A stretch of DNA of 64,000 nt from JAPKYZ01 sp033763835 (GCA_033763835.1 JANRJS010000008.1:1-64000), one strand, 5' to 3'. Positions 42,178 through 53,007 are shown, counted from the stretch's first letter. A program made the numbers and translations. Notes: generated from the sequence alone by a model not told the origin.

Positions 42178-44640
42178 ATGTGGACGCTCGCCATCAGCGC
42201 CGCTTGGCTGGCCGCCGGGCCGCCGCCCACCGAGACGAAGTCGTTTCTCGACCGTAATTGCGTGGCCTGCCATCGCCCCGGAACGCCGCCCGCGGGCATC
42301 GATCTCACGTCGCTCGACTTCGATCTCGATAACGCCGAAACCGTTCGCCGTTGGGTGCGCGTGCACGATGCGGTGCGCGGCGGCAGCATGCCGCCCGGCG
42401 GAAAGGGCGTTCCGGAGCCCGCGAGGTCGGCGTTTCTAAACACGATTCGTGAGCCGCTTATCGCGCATCAAAACGCCAAAGCCGCTACGCACGGCCGCTC
42501 CGTGTTGCGCCGCCTCAACCGCTACGAGTACGAGAACACCGTGCGCGAGTTGCTCGGCGCGCCGTGGCTGCAATTGCGGGACTCGCTGCCCGAGGACGGC
42601 CTGGTTGCGCGGTTTAACAAGAGCGGCCAAGCGCTCGACATCTCGCACGTGCAGATGGCCCGCTATATGGAGGCGGCGGAGCAATCGTTGCGACTCGCTC
42701 TCGATTCCGCCGCCGCGCCGTCGAAGGTCGAGAGGCATTACGCGCGAGATCAATTCCGGTTCCAGCGCCGCATGCGCTACGACCAGTTCAACGGCAGCCC
42801 GGAGCGAGCGAACATTCCGCTAATCGGAGACCAAACGGTCCCCGAGATTATCGAGAATCGCGATGCGCCATTTAGCGTCGGTCCCGCCGATCCCAAGACT
42901 CGCGAGTTAGAGGCGATGGGCGTTCCGGCGAGTAACTTCAACGGCTCGGAATATTACTGGGATAAGTACAAGGCTCCGGTCGGCGGCCGTTACAAGCTAC
43001 GAATTTCCAGTTATTCGATCTGGATTCATACCACGTACTTCCAACGCGGCGGATTTTCGCATTGGCGTCCCAATCGGAAGAGCAGCGAGAAGGGCCGCAC
43101 GGTGGAGCCGGTAACGATCTACGCGCTGCGCCCCGGCGGAGAGCGGCGTAAGTTGGGTTCGTTCGATGTCACTCCCGAACCTGCGGTTTACGAAGTCGAA
43201 GGCGACCTGCTGCCCGGCGAAATGATCCTGCCCGACGCCGCGCGCTTGTTCCGTTCGCGCCCCGGATTCGTGGGCAGTCCGGACGCCACCGAAGCGGGCA
43301 TGCCCGGCGTCGCGTTCCGCTGGATGGAAGCCGAGGGTCCGCTACCCGGCCCCAAAGTTGATCTGGTTGATGGCGAGCCGGAGCGGCTGCTGCGGAATTT
43401 TATGACGCGCGCGTACCGGAGACCCGTGCGCGAAGCCGAGTTCGCGCGCTACGCAAAAATCTTGCGCGAGCGTCTGCCCCAAGGGAAAAAAGAGGCCTTG
43501 ATTTCCGTCTACACGGCGGTGCTCTGCTCGCCCGGATTCCTGTATCTCGACGAACAACCGGGCGCGCTCTCGCCGCACGCGCTCGCCGCAAGGCTTTCTT
43601 ATTTTCTTTGGAACTCGCCGCCCGACGCCGAGTTACTGAACGTAGCCGCGAAGGGAACTCTCGCGCAACCCGCCGTCCTGCGCGCGCAAACCGACCGCTT
43701 GCTGTCCGATCCGCGATCCCGGCGCTTTACCGACGCGTTTCTCGATTATTGGCTCGACTTACGCAAGTTGCCGGATACTACGCCGGACGTAACCCTGTAT
43801 CCCGAGTATTATCTCGACGACTTACTCACGGAGTCCGCGCAAGCGGAGACGCAGTCGTTCTTTCATCACCTGATCGAGCGCAACCTGCCCGCGCGCCTTC
43901 TGATCGACGCCGACTTCACGATGCTGAATTCGCATCTCGCGCGTCATTACGGTCTTCCGAAAGTCGATGGCGTGGCGTTGCGCAAAACCGCGTTGCCGCC
44001 GGATAGCGTTCGCGGCGGATTGTTGACACAGGCGAGTGTGCTGAAGATCACCGCCAACGGTACGACCACTTCACCAGTGCTGCGCGGCGTCTGGATCCTC
44101 GAACGGATTATCGGCGAACCGCCGCCGCCTCCGCCGCCCAGCGTCCCAGGCCTCGAGCCCGATACACGCGGCGCGACCACGATCCGCGAGCAACTCGAAA
44201 AGCATCGCGCCGTTGTGTCCTGCGCCGCTTGCCACGCGAAGATCGATCCGCCGGGCTTCGCACTCGAGGGTTTCGACGTACTCGGCGGCGAGCGCACTCG
44301 GTATCGCTCTACCGACGAAGGCGAGCCGGTGGCCGGACTCGGCAAGAACGGTCACGCGTTCGCGTTCAAGCTCTCGAAGCCGGTCGATGCTTCCGGGCGG
44401 CTCGCGACGGGCGAGGAGTTTTCTGGGATTCGCGACTTCAAAAAGCTTTTGCTACGCGACGAGCGAAAAATCGCCCGAAGTATGGTTACTCAGTTCGTAA
44501 CTTACGCGACGGGCGCGCCGCCTTCTTTCGCCGACCGCGCCGAAATCGACCGCTTGACCGATGCCGCGGCGGGCGAGAGCTACGGCTTGCGGTCGTTAAT
44601 TCATCGAGTTGTCCAGAGTAAGCTGTTCACTCACAAGTAG
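42178..44640 (+). CDS. DUF1592-family periplasmic cytochrome (cassette 2)
   Basis: The 820-residue protein has a short signal-like N-terminus, heme motif CVACH (28-32) and a second CAACH with KIDPPGFALEGFD near residue 682. The body has DUF1587/DUF1592/DUF1588/DUF1585 patterns (LRRLNRYEYENTVRELLG, RLSYFLWNSPPDAELL, LLIDADFTMLNSHLARHYG). It is about 300 residues shorter than the copy in cassette 1, lacking much of the central insertion. It is followed by its DUF1552 partner. Confidence 0.9.
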   Translation: MWTLAISAAWLAAGPPPTETKSFLDRNCVACHRPGTPPAGIDLTSLDFDLDNAETVRRWVRVHDAVRGGSMPPGGKGVPEPARSAFLNTIREPLIAHQNAKAATHGRSVLRRLNRYEYENTVRELLGAPWLQLRDSLPEDGLVARFNKSGQALDISHVQMARYMEAAEQSLRLALDSAAAPSKVERHYARDQFRFQRRMRYDQFNGSPERANIPLIGDQTVPEIIENRDAPFSVGPADPKTRELEAMGVPASNFNGSEYYWDKYKAPVGGRYKLRISSYSIWIHTTYFQRGGFSHWRPNRKSSEKGRTVEPVTIYALRPGGERRKLGSFDVTPEPAVYEVEGDLLPGEMILPDAARLFRSRPGFVGSPDATEAGMPGVAFRWMEAEGPLPGPKVDLVDGEPERLLRNFMTRAYRRPVREAEFARYAKILRERLPQGKKEALISVYTAVLCSPGFLYLDEQPGALSPHALAARLSYFLWNSPPDAELLNVAAKGTLAQPAVLRAQTDRLLSDPRSRRFTDAFLDYWLDLRKLPDTTPDVTLYPEYYLDDLLTESAQAETQSFFHHLIERNLPARLLIDADFTMLNSHLARHYGLPKVDGVALRKTALPPDSVRGGLLTQASVLKITANGTTTSPVLRGVWILERIIGEPPPPPPPSVPGLEPDTRGATTIREQLEKHRAVVSCAACHAKIDPPGFALEGFDVLGGERTRYRSTDEGEPVAGLGKNGHAFAFKLSKPVDASGRLATGEEFSGIRDFKKLLLRDERKIARSMVTQFVTYATGAPPSFADRAEIDRLTDAAAGESYGLRSLIHRVVQSKLFTHK

Positions 44641-44650
44641 GGAGTAACGT

Positions 44651-45943
44651 ATGCCATTTACGAACAAGTCGATGCCCCGCCGCCGATTCTTGCGAGGCGC
44701 GGGAGTCGCGTTAGGGCTTCCGTCGCTCGACGCCATGCGTCCCGCGTTCGGCGCGGAAACCGCAAAGCCGCCCCGCCGCATGTTCGCCGTTTGCAATAAC
44801 CTCGGCGTGCTGGCGCAGCATTTTTTCCCCTCCAAACCCGGCGCCGATTACGAACTTACTCCTTACCTACAACCGCTCGCGCAATTCCGGCGCGATTTCA
44901 CCGTGTTCAGCGGCGTGTCGCACCCGGACGTCGATGGCAGCCATTCGTCGGAAAATTGCTTTCTCACCGCCGCTCCGCACCCGTCGAACGGCGGTTTCCG
45001 CAACTCGATTTCGCTCGACCAGTTCATGGCCGATCACATCGGCATCCTCACGCGATTCCCGTCGCTGACTCTCGGCGTTAACGTCAATCGCGGTCCGCGA
45101 AGTCTTACCTGGACCGGATCGGGCGTCATGATCCCCTGCGAAGATTCGGCGGCGGAAGTCTATCGCCGGTTATTCCTGCAAGGCAGCGAAGCCGAAGTCG
45201 AGCGTCAAGTGGAGCGCCTGCGGCTGGGGCAAAGCATTCTCGATACCGTCGCGGAGCACGCCTCGGGCGTTGAGCGCGAACTTGGGGCCACCGACCGCGC
45301 GCGCATCGATCAGTACAAGACCGGCGTGCGCGAACTGGAGCGCCGCCTTGTCGCCGCACAAGCTTGGGAGCGCAAGCCGAAGCCGAAAGTTGCCGCGCCG
45401 GAGCCCAAAGATCCGGATTCCGCCCGCGCTTACATGGAAAAGACGCGCCTCATGTACGATCTGGCCCGGCTGGCTTTCGAAACCGACTCCACGCGTCTCA
45501 TTACTCTGTTTCTCGATAGCGCAAATTCCCCGGCGATCGATCTCGAAGGTACGCCGATCAACGACGGCTATCACAATCTTTCGCACCACGGAAAAAATCC
45601 GGCGAAGCTCGCGCAGCTTGAGGCGATCGATAAGTGGCATCTTCGGTTGGTGGCCGAAATGCTGGGTAAGTTCAAGGGCGTCGAGGAAGAGGGCGAAAAC
45701 TTACTCGACCGCAGCATGATCCTTTACGGCAGCAACTTCGGCGACGCCAACATGCACACCACTTACAACATGCCGGTGATTCTCGCGGGCGGCGGTTTCA
45801 AACACGGCAAGCATTTGGCTTTCGATACGCAACGGAATTATCCGTTGCCCAACCTATTCGTCAGCATGATTCAGCGGTTGGGGATCGAGGCGGATAAGTT
45901 CGCCTCGTCCACCGGAACCATGCGGGGGCTGGAGTTCGCCTAG
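44651..45943 (+). CDS. DUF1552 protein with Tat signal (cassette 2)
   Basis: The 430-residue protein starts with a twin-arginine signal (MPRRRFLRGAGVALGLPS) after GGGAG, 10 nt past the cytochrome stop. DGSHSSENCFLTAAPHP and YGSNFGDANMHTTYNMP carry the family His and Asp residues. It pairs with the preceding cytochrome, as in cassette 1. The stop overlaps the convergent beta-helix gene stop by 4 nt. Confidence 0.9.
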   Translation: MPFTNKSMPRRRFLRGAGVALGLPSLDAMRPAFGAETAKPPRRMFAVCNNLGVLAQHFFPSKPGADYELTPYLQPLAQFRRDFTVFSGVSHPDVDGSHSSENCFLTAAPHPSNGGFRNSISLDQFMADHIGILTRFPSLTLGVNVNRGPRSLTWTGSGVMIPCEDSAAEVYRRLFLQGSEAEVERQVERLRLGQSILDTVAEHASGVERELGATDRARIDQYKTGVRELERRLVAAQAWERKPKPKVAAPEPKDPDSARAYMEKTRLMYDLARLAFETDSTRLITLFLDSANSPAIDLEGTPINDGYHNLSHHGKNPAKLAQLEAIDKWHLRLVAEMLGKFKGVEEEGENLLDRSMILYGSNFGDANMHTTYNMPVILAGGGFKHGKHLAFDTQRNYPLPNLFVSMIQRLGIEADKFASSTGTMRGLEFA

Positions 45944-47874
45944 CGGTAAAACGGATGCCCCGTGATCCAACGGGCTCCGTACCTCGGTTCGGGCTGCCCT
46001 AATTCGATAGCGCCCAAGTCCGGGGCGCGCCCGGCGAACCCTTCGTTGACCGTGGGAATCGCGACGCCCGCATCGACTGTCTTGCTCGACGCCTTGATGC
46101 GGAAGTCTAAGTCCACCGCGTGATACACCGCATGCCGTTTCGCCGCGTCGGCGGGCTTCATGTTCTGGAAAATGTCGTAGTCGATCTCGATACCGTGCGC
46201 TTCCTGGCCCGTCGCCGATCGCATTTCGGCTAACGTCGCGAAACTTTTCCACGCGCCTTGCGGAGGCTCATACACGGACTGTCCGGAGGCGGGCGCGAGC
46301 CACCAGTATTGCTGCGCCACGCCCTTATTCGGCCGAAAGCCGTTGTAGTCGGAGCTGAAGGCGTTGGTGGCGTTCGCCCACGCCATGACGCCCCGGCCCT
46401 CCGCGTCGCGGCCGAGGAACAAGTTGTTCCGGTAATGTACGTTGGACGAAGGATCGCGTGCGACGTGCTCGCTCACGATCGTGTTGTGAAACACGAACAA
46501 ACCCGCCGGCTTGGCCGAGAACTTAAACGAAACGCCGCTTTGCACGTTGTAGAGCAAGTTCCGGTAGAAATAGACCGGTCCGCCGAAGACCGGTTGCGAG
46601 CTATATCCGCCGTGAAACGCGTTCACGCCGCGATTGCCGAAGACCCGAATGTTGTGGACGCCGCCGTCCGTCTCGACGAAATCGTCGTTAAACATATGCA
46701 GGTCGTTGTTGTAAATGTCGATCGACGACGCGCGCCGGTCGGGATCTTTTTCCGGAGTGCCGTAAGTCGAAATCGAAATTCCGTCGTGAAAGTACGCGAT
46801 CGAGTTATGAGCGATCACGTGTCCCGGTCCGTAAACTTTGACCGCATAGTAACTCCTCAGTTCGTGCGAGCCGTAAATGCCAGCCGACATCTGTCCGGGC
46901 CGCGTCCAGCCGATCAACCGGTAGCGATCTTCGCGTCCGAGGAACACGTTGTCGGCGATATAGAAGTCGCTCGAATCGGCGTTCTCGGTCCAGACTCCGA
47001 AACCGATGTCCTCGAAGCGGCAATTCCGCACCGTCAACCCTACCGCGCCAAGCACTTCCTTCTGGCCCGCGAAGATCGCGATGTCCGTGTTACGGAAGGT
47101 TAGCCCATCGAAGATATGGTGCTTCGAAGCCATTACGTCGAACAGGCGGTGGTTGCCCGCGCCGTCGAAAATCGCTTCGCCGTCGCCCGCCGATTTAATC
47201 GTGATGGGCGCATCGGGCGTGCCCTTGAGGGTCAGGGACATCGACCCGTCGAACGGCGCCATCATCGGATCGACGTAGTTCAGCCGTTCGGGCTTGTACA
47301 GTCCGGCGTGCACTAACAGCGTGTCGCCCGGTTGCGCGCGCCGCTCCCACACAACGCTCCAGTCGCCGAGTCCCGCCCCGTAATAAGCCTGCAGGATGCC
47401 GGTGAAGCTCGGTTCTTGCTTCGGACCCTGGTGATACGGCGGATAGACGTGCAGCGTCCGGCCCTTCGTCGAAGGTTGCGGCTCCGTGCGCGTGCGGACC
47501 TTCACCGTATGTTTCGCTTCGCCCGAGGCGCCATCGGGATCGGAGAGCGTGAACGAGCACTCATACTCGGTGCCCGGTTGCAAGTTGAGAATGCTTCCGG
47601 CGAACCCGTCGGGCACCGTGTAATCGAGATTTTCGACGCGGCGGTAGACCTTCTCACCGCCGATCCGCACCAACGGCATCGCATCGCGCCAAGCGGAATC
47701 ACCCACCTTGCGAAATTTTACCTCCACCTTCGCGTTGCGATTCGCGTCGCCCTCGATCGCCCACTCGAATCCGAGATTGAGCAGCGTAGGATGCTCGACG
47801 TGAAAGCGCCCCGCCTTGGTCGCGTTCTGCGCGTAGGCTGCGGCAGTCAGAAAAACGAAAACTCCGGTTCGCAT
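45940..47874 (-). CDS. Secreted right-handed beta-helix protein
   Basis: The 644-residue protein has a signal peptide (residues 1-15), a fibronectin-like N-terminal region (about 25-130) and a long parallel beta-helix from about 170 to 600, shown by repeated short strands with Asn (FDGLTFRNTDIAIF, LTVRNCRFEDIG, IDIYNNDLHMF, VHNIRVFGNRG, GLFVFHNTIV). Such helices are typical of polysaccharide lyases and hydrolases. The catalytic residues are not identifiable. It is divergent from the formamidase-like gene. Confidence 0.85.
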   Translation of the reverse strand: MRTGVFVFLTAAAYAQNATKAGRFHVEHPTLLNLGFEWAIEGDANRNAKVEVKFRKVGDSAWRDAMPLVRIGGEKVYRRVENLDYTVPDGFAGSILNLQPGTEYECSFTLSDPDGASGEAKHTVKVRTRTEPQPSTKGRTLHVYPPYHQGPKQEPSFTGILQAYYGAGLGDWSVVWERRAQPGDTLLVHAGLYKPERLNYVDPMMAPFDGSMSLTLKGTPDAPITIKSAGDGEAIFDGAGNHRLFDVMASKHHIFDGLTFRNTDIAIFAGQKEVLGAVGLTVRNCRFEDIGFGVWTENADSSDFYIADNVFLGREDRYRLIGWTRPGQMSAGIYGSHELRSYYAVKVYGPGHVIAHNSIAYFHDGISISTYGTPEKDPDRRASSIDIYNNDLHMFNDDFVETDGGVHNIRVFGNRGVNAFHGGYSSQPVFGGPVYFYRNLLYNVQSGVSFKFSAKPAGLFVFHNTIVSEHVARDPSSNVHYRNNLFLGRDAEGRGVMAWANATNAFSSDYNGFRPNKGVAQQYWWLAPASGQSVYEPPQGAWKSFATLAEMRSATGQEAHGIEIDYDIFQNMKPADAAKRHAVYHAVDLDFRIKASSKTVDAGVAIPTVNEGFAGRAPDLGAIELGQPEPRYGARWITGHPFYR

Positions 47875-47923
47875 GCGGGCCGATTGTATCCCACTAATCG
47901 TCGGCTTTGGCTACGCTTGGGAA

Positions 47924-48901
47924 ATGCGAATCGCGCTTTGCGTATTCTCGATTTCGCTCGCCGCGCAGACGGTCCACTTCCTCGACCCCACGCCCGCCAC
48001 GGTCGTCGTCGGCGTCTACGATCCGGCGATCGCTCCCGCGCTTCGTATCAAGCCGGGCGATATCGTCGAAATGCGGACGCTCGGCGTGACGCGCGCCAAG
48101 GCGCTTGAAGCCGCCGGAGTCGCACCATCCGATATCGAACCCGCGCTCCGCGCGATCGATCGTGAGAGTTCGACGCGCGGTCACTTTCTAACGGGGCCGA
48201 TTTACATCGAAGGCGCGGAGCCCGGCGATACGCTCGAAGTCCAGATCGGCGAGATTCGGCTGGTGACGCCCTACGCCTATAACGGCATGGGTCCGAACGG
48301 CGTTTTGGCCGATCTGTTCGAAATCGGTACGCGTAAGCTAATCCGGCTCGACCGCGCCCGAATGGTTGGGCTTTGGGGGCCGGGGATTGAAGTTCCTCTA
48401 CGCCCCTTCTTTGGCAGCTTGGGCGTTGCGCCGCCGAACAAAGTGTCGAGTTCGCCTCCCGGCGTCCACGCGGGTAATCTCGACAATCGCGAGTTAGTGG
48501 CGGGCACGAAGCTATTCATCCCGGTCCACGTCGCGGGAGCTCTTTTCCAGGCGGGCGACGGCCATGCCGCGCAAGGCGACGGCGAGGTCGATCAGACCGG
48601 TCTCGAAACTTCGCTATCGGGCACCTTCCGCTTCGTTCTCCACAAAGGAATGAAGCTGCGCTGGCCTCGCGCCGAAACGCCCACCCACTACATCGCCATG
48701 GGTCTCGACCCGGAATTGAATGTCGCGACGAAAATCGCCGTCATGGAGGCGGTCGATTTTCTGGTGACGCAAAAAGGAATGACCCGCGGCGACGCCTACA
48801 TGCTCGCGAGCGTCGCCGTCGACTTGCGGATTACGCAACTGGTAGACGGCACCAAAGGCGTGCATGCCATGATCCCGAAGTCGATCTTCGTGGGGCGGTA
48901 A
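47924..48901 (+). CDS. Exported acetamidase/formamidase family protein
   Basis: The 325-residue protein starts at ATG 47924 with a signal peptide (MRIALCVFSISLAAQT). It has the FmdA/AmdA patterns LTGPIYIEGAEPGDTLEV, HAGNLDNRELVAGTKLFIPV and GDGHAAQGDGEVDQTGLET (metal and active site near 210-225). It hydrolyses amides to ammonia and acid. Export to the periplasm is unusual in the family. Confidence 0.88.
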   Translation: MRIALCVFSISLAAQTVHFLDPTPATVVVGVYDPAIAPALRIKPGDIVEMRTLGVTRAKALEAAGVAPSDIEPALRAIDRESSTRGHFLTGPIYIEGAEPGDTLEVQIGEIRLVTPYAYNGMGPNGVLADLFEIGTRKLIRLDRARMVGLWGPGIEVPLRPFFGSLGVAPPNKVSSSPPGVHAGNLDNRELVAGTKLFIPVHVAGALFQAGDGHAAQGDGEVDQTGLETSLSGTFRFVLHKGMKLRWPRAETPTHYIAMGLDPELNVATKIAVMEAVDFLVTQKGMTRGDAYMLASVAVDLRITQLVDGTKGVHAMIPKSIFVGR

Positions 48902-48902
48902 C

Positions 48903-51900
48903 TCACCAGCTAATCCGGCCAGTGTACTGGAATTGCCGCCCGAAGTAAGTATTCCGCTGCGCCGTAACGCGGCCCACTAACGAGTTGTCCGGATTCAACA
49001 CCGGGTTTGCGCCGTTAAACACGTTGGGCAGGTTATAGCTTTCAAGCTTCAGTTCGAGGCCGAACCTTTCCGTTAAGCGAAAGGCCTTGCCGAACGTCAT
49101 GTCGAGACTGGTAATGCGCGGACCCTTGAAGCCGGGTAACTGCACCGGGTTGGTTCGCCGCGTAAAGTCGGGCAAACGGCTGATTTTGGAGGCGTCGAAC
49201 CAACGGTCGCGCGTGGGGTTGCTAATCACCGGGTCGCCGTTCACGACAACGCCGCCCAATCGCAGGTACTCGCCGCTGACGTATTGGTAAATGCCGCTGA
49301 GCGACCATCCGCCGATCAAGCCGTCCAACCAACGATTGGCGCTCGAGGCGAATCGCCGTCCCTTGCCAAAAGGAACTTCGTAGATACCGCCCACGTTGAA
49401 CTTATGCCGCGCGTTGGGCGAATCGATCTGCGTCAGGTTATCGAGGAACGTATCGACGCCGTCGTAGTACTCGTCGTTGCTCGCGCGGTTGTAGTTATAG
49501 CCGACCAGGAAATTGAAGCCATTGGCGAACGGGCGTTGGGCCTTCAATTGAATCGCTTGGTAGCGCCGGTGGACGCCCTGCGCGAACCATTGGGTGATCT
49601 GGTTGTACTGCGGGTACGGGCGAAGCAAATCGTTGACGGAAAGCTGCGCTTGATTGCGCAACCCGCCGGGGAATTTATCGGGCGGCAGAACTTGGAAGAA
49701 CGGATTGTTCACACGGACGTTTACGGCCTGCCGGTGCTCGAAGGCGAACCGCGGATCGATATTGTTGAGTTGCTTGACGTAGCGCTGGTTGAATCCGAAA
49801 TTCATGAAGTACGTGGCGTCGAGCACGATCTGCGAGAAAATCTGCCGCTGCAAACTGAAGCTGAACCGGTCGTTATAGGCCGTGGTCAAATCCTGATTCC
49901 AGATAATCGATTGCACCGCCGAACCCAATTCCGTGTAACGGCCCAGGCGCTTTTCGGCGGGCGGTGTAAGCGGATTGGAGTTCGCCGGGAAGGGATCGCT
50001 AAACCGCGCGCCGGGGATTCCTTGGATGGTTGGGAGCACCAGCGTGTCCTGGCTGTATCCGGGGTAGGGAACGACGTCGTTTAAATTGATGCCCCCTTCG
50101 AAATCTACGGAGGGCTGGATGGCATAGCGGGAGTAGCCGAGCCGCAGCGATGTGCGGTCGTTCAACCGGTAGGCTAAGCCGAATCGCGGCAGGAACGTGT
50201 TCAAAGGCGAGTTGTAAGCGCCTTTGTCCGTGTGAATCCACGCGCCGTTGTATACCGGAGCGGTACCCCGGATGGCCATCACGGAATCCGGCAGCCGCGG
50301 CGCGTTCGGACCCTGGAACTCGGGGATCGGATACGCGAAATCGATGGTGCGCGAGAGCCGGTTGTCGCGGTCGACGATCGGCGTATCGTACTCCCAGCGC
50401 AGGCCAAGATTCAAAGTCAACCTCTGGTTGATCTTGAAATCGTCCTGGAAATAGAAACCGTAAAAGTGGTTGCGCGCGAGCAGGGCCGGAACATTGCGCG
50501 CCCGCGAATTATCGCCCATAGCGCCGATCAGGAATGTCGCCCACTGGTGGCCGCTTAACCGGCCGTTGGGGTTGACGTACGTATTCGACGTCATGGTCTC
50601 CGGGAAGAAGAACTGCAGCGGCGCCGGTAGCGAGGAGTTGCCGCGATAGCGCCGGTACTCGCCGCCGGCCTTCACATAGTGGCGGCCCAAGGTCTTGGCC
50701 ACTTTCCCCTGCCAGTTCCAGAAATCGGGCGCGGAATACCAATAACTGCCGCGTCCTAAATTACCGCCCAACTGCAAGCCGGGGTAGTAAAGAACGGGGA
50801 GCGCCTTTTGATAACTGTCGAACCAGTTGTTGTTCGGCCAAAACGAATTCAAGTTCGGAATTTCCGCCTCGGCGTCGATGAAGCGGTCCACCGGTTTGTT
50901 GTACGATCCCCGAAAATCGAATACCGTGTTGCTGTTCGCGGTCCACACGACATCGCCCGCGACGGTCAAGGTATTACGTTCGGAGCCGCCGGTAGATGAC
51001 GCGGGGGTTCCGGGGGGATTAGGCGAAGCCACCAACGTGTGGAACCGGGACACCCGGCCGAACACTTTCAACTTGTCGTTGATGTTCCAATCGGTTCGGT
51101 TGGTGAAGTTGTAATACTCGTAAACCCGGGCGATGGTCAGCCGGAAGTTATTCACGCCGGTGATGTCGTCGCCCGGTAAGTTAGGCTGCCAGACGTCCTG
51201 CAGGAAGCGCAGCGACGTGGGATCCATTTGCGAACGCGGAATCACATTGCCCGCGTAGGGCATGCGCGTGACGGCCGCGCCATTGGTCCGCGTCGTCCAG
51301 GGATCGTAAATCGGCTTGAGGGCGGTGACGCCGGCGTTCAGCGACATGGTGCGCGAGAAGTCGCCATTGCGTTCGAGCGCCGTCGGAAGCGTCCGGATCA
51401 CGTTCACCGGCTCGCGCAGGTTCTGCCCTTCGTAGGAAAAGAAATTGAATACCTTATTCCGGACGATGGGATTGCCGCTGGTGCCGCCCCACACGTTATG
51501 CCGGACCAGAGAGGGCGTGGGCGTCGTCGAATCGGGACGCGCGTTCAACAGCGGGTTCCGTCCGAAAAAGTAGAGCGATCCATGCCAGTCGTTCGAACCC
51601 GACTTCATTTGCACGCTGACGATACCGCCCGCCGAGTGGCCGTATTCCGCGTCGGTGGCGTTCTGCTGAACGTTTAACTCGGAGACGCTGTCTATGGTGG
51701 GAACGTAGTTGGTCTTGGGGCCCCACGTGTTCGGCGAGCCGTCGACCAAAATATCGTTCTTCAATTGCGTTCCTCCGCCGACATCGAGCCGCGAGCCCGC
51801 CCAATGATGAAACGGGCTTTGCTCGCCCGACGTGGACGTGAAGGTGACTTGCGGGTCCAGTTGCAGCAACAAGAATGGATTGCGATGGATGATCGGCAGC

Positions 51901-52328
51901 GAATTCGACATCTTGCTGTCGAGCGTCGTCTCCATTGTGGTTTTCGAAAACTGCACGGTCACCGGCGCTTCGGTAATGCGGATGGCTTCCGTCACCGCGC
52001 CCAATTCGAGGCGAGCATCGACTGTAATGTCCGAGCGCGTCTGCACCAGAATTTTTTCCTGCACGAACGCCTTGAAGCCCTGCATCTCGACGGTCAACGT
52101 GTAAGTGCCGGGGCTGACGAAGTCGAACAGATAGTTGCCGGTTTCGCCAGTTTGTTTGGCGGTTTCGACGCCCGTGTTGACGTTACTCAGACGGACGTTT
52201 GCGCCAACCACGACGGAGCCGGTGGAATCCATCACGGTACCGCGAACGCTGCCGCGCAGTTCCTGCGAATAGGCGCAAGACGCCATCGCCAGTGTGACCG
52301 CCGCGACTACCCCTAGTCGATCGATCAT
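48903..52328 (-). CDS. Oar-like TonB-dependent receptor with CarboxypepD-reg domain
   Basis: The 1141-residue protein has a signal peptide (about 1-22), a carboxypeptidase-regulatory beta-sandwich domain (about 25-110; GSVRGTVMDSTGSVVVGANV and GNYLFDFVSPGTYTLTV), a plug region and a long barrel ending in an aromatic residue (FQYTGRISW). It resembles Oar proteins and is predicted to take up large or polymeric substrates across the outer membrane. AAAGGGG lies just before ATG 52328. No TonB or ExbBD is nearby. Confidence 0.92.
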   Translation of the reverse strand: MIDRLGVVAAVTLAMASCAYSQELRGSVRGTVMDSTGSVVVGANVRLSNVNTGVETAKQTGETGNYLFDFVSPGTYTLTVEMQGFKAFVQEKILVQTRSDITVDARLELGAVTEAIRITEAPVTVQFSKTTMETTLDSKMSNSLPIIHRNPFLLLQLDPQVTFTSTSGEQSPFHHWAGSRLDVGGGTQLKNDILVDGSPNTWGPKTNYVPTIDSVSELNVQQNATDAEYGHSAGGIVSVQMKSGSNDWHGSLYFFGRNPLLNARPDSTTPTPSLVRHNVWGGTSGNPIVRNKVFNFFSYEGQNLREPVNVIRTLPTALERNGDFSRTMSLNAGVTALKPIYDPWTTRTNGAAVTRMPYAGNVIPRSQMDPTSLRFLQDVWQPNLPGDDITGVNNFRLTIARVYEYYNFTNRTDWNINDKLKVFGRVSRFHTLVASPNPPGTPASSTGGSERNTLTVAGDVVWTANSNTVFDFRGSYNKPVDRFIDAEAEIPNLNSFWPNNNWFDSYQKALPVLYYPGLQLGGNLGRGSYWYSAPDFWNWQGKVAKTLGRHYVKAGGEYRRYRGNSSLPAPLQFFFPETMTSNTYVNPNGRLSGHQWATFLIGAMGDNSRARNVPALLARNHFYGFYFQDDFKINQRLTLNLGLRWEYDTPIVDRDNRLSRTIDFAYPIPEFQGPNAPRLPDSVMAIRGTAPVYNGAWIHTDKGAYNSPLNTFLPRFGLAYRLNDRTSLRLGYSRYAIQPSVDFEGGINLNDVVPYPGYSQDTLVLPTIQGIPGARFSDPFPANSNPLTPPAEKRLGRYTELGSAVQSIIWNQDLTTAYNDRFSFSLQRQIFSQIVLDATYFMNFGFNQRYVKQLNNIDPRFAFEHRQAVNVRVNNPFFQVLPPDKFPGGLRNQAQLSVNDLLRPYPQYNQITQWFAQGVHRRYQAIQLKAQRPFANGFNFLVGYNYNRASNDEYYDGVDTFLDNLTQIDSPNARHKFNVGGIYEVPFGKGRRFASSANRWLDGLIGGWSLSGIYQYVSGEYLRLGGVVVNGDPVISNPTRDRWFDASKISRLPDFTRRTNPVQLPGFKGPRITSLDMTFGKAFRLTERFGLELKLESYNLPNVFNGANPVLNPDNSLVGRVTAQRNTYFGRQFQYTGRISW

Positions 52329-52391
52329 GAAAATCCCCTTTAACGGAAAACAGTTCGGAAAATTCCGTGGCCGGGGAGTATATCAAGCCGG

Positions 52392-52998
52392 TTACTCGAA
52401 CGCTAGGGTCACCGGAAAGGCGCTATCCGGGGCGGCGAGCGGGGCGACGGATTCGCCTTCGGAATACTCGACCACCGAGCGATAAGCACCTTCCAAAGGC
52501 TCGCGCAGGACGATCAACTTACGGCGCGGAATGTCGAGCACCCAGTAGTCGGCGATCCCGTCGCGGGCGTAAAGAGCGCCCTTGGTGCGCAAGTCGAACG
52601 CGACGGTGGAGTAGGACACTTTGACGGCGAGAACGATGTCGGCCGGTCCCGGATTGGCGTCGCGAAACTCCCGGACGGGTTTCGAGAGAACCGCGAAGTC
52701 GGGTTCGGGACAACTGGTTGAATTGTCTTCGGGCCTTACGTCGATTCGGGGCGTCGCTCTGGAGCCGGTCGTAGCCGAAAGTCTGGATCAGCCATCCGCC
52801 CAGAGCGTGGGCGCCGTTGATGTGTGGACGTTTCTGCGGCTTTTTCTCGATCAACTCCCCTTCGATCAGCTCGTAGCGGTTGTACTCGAAAATGCCGGAG
52901 TCCTCGAAGAACTGGACCTCCTCCCTCGTCCAGCGCTTGCGCGGCGGCGAGTTGGGCGCGAGTGGCGGCAGTTCCCGTTCGGTGAGCGCGACGGCCAT
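52392..52998 (-). pseudogene. Uma2 family gene with a +1 frameshift (copy A)
   Basis: From ATG 52998 the N-terminal two-fifths is a normal Uma2 (KRWTREEVQFFEDSGIF, YELIEGELIEKK). After SDA the frame changes by +1 near a run of four G (52748-52751), and the C-terminal part (CPEPDFAVL, ALYARDGIADYWVLDIP, ending FE at 52392) continues in the next frame. The total is 607 nt, one more than the intact 606-nt copy. It is either a broken gene, a frameshifting gene or a sequencing error in the G run. Confidence 0.8.
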
Positions 52999-53007
52999 AG
53001 ATCGATG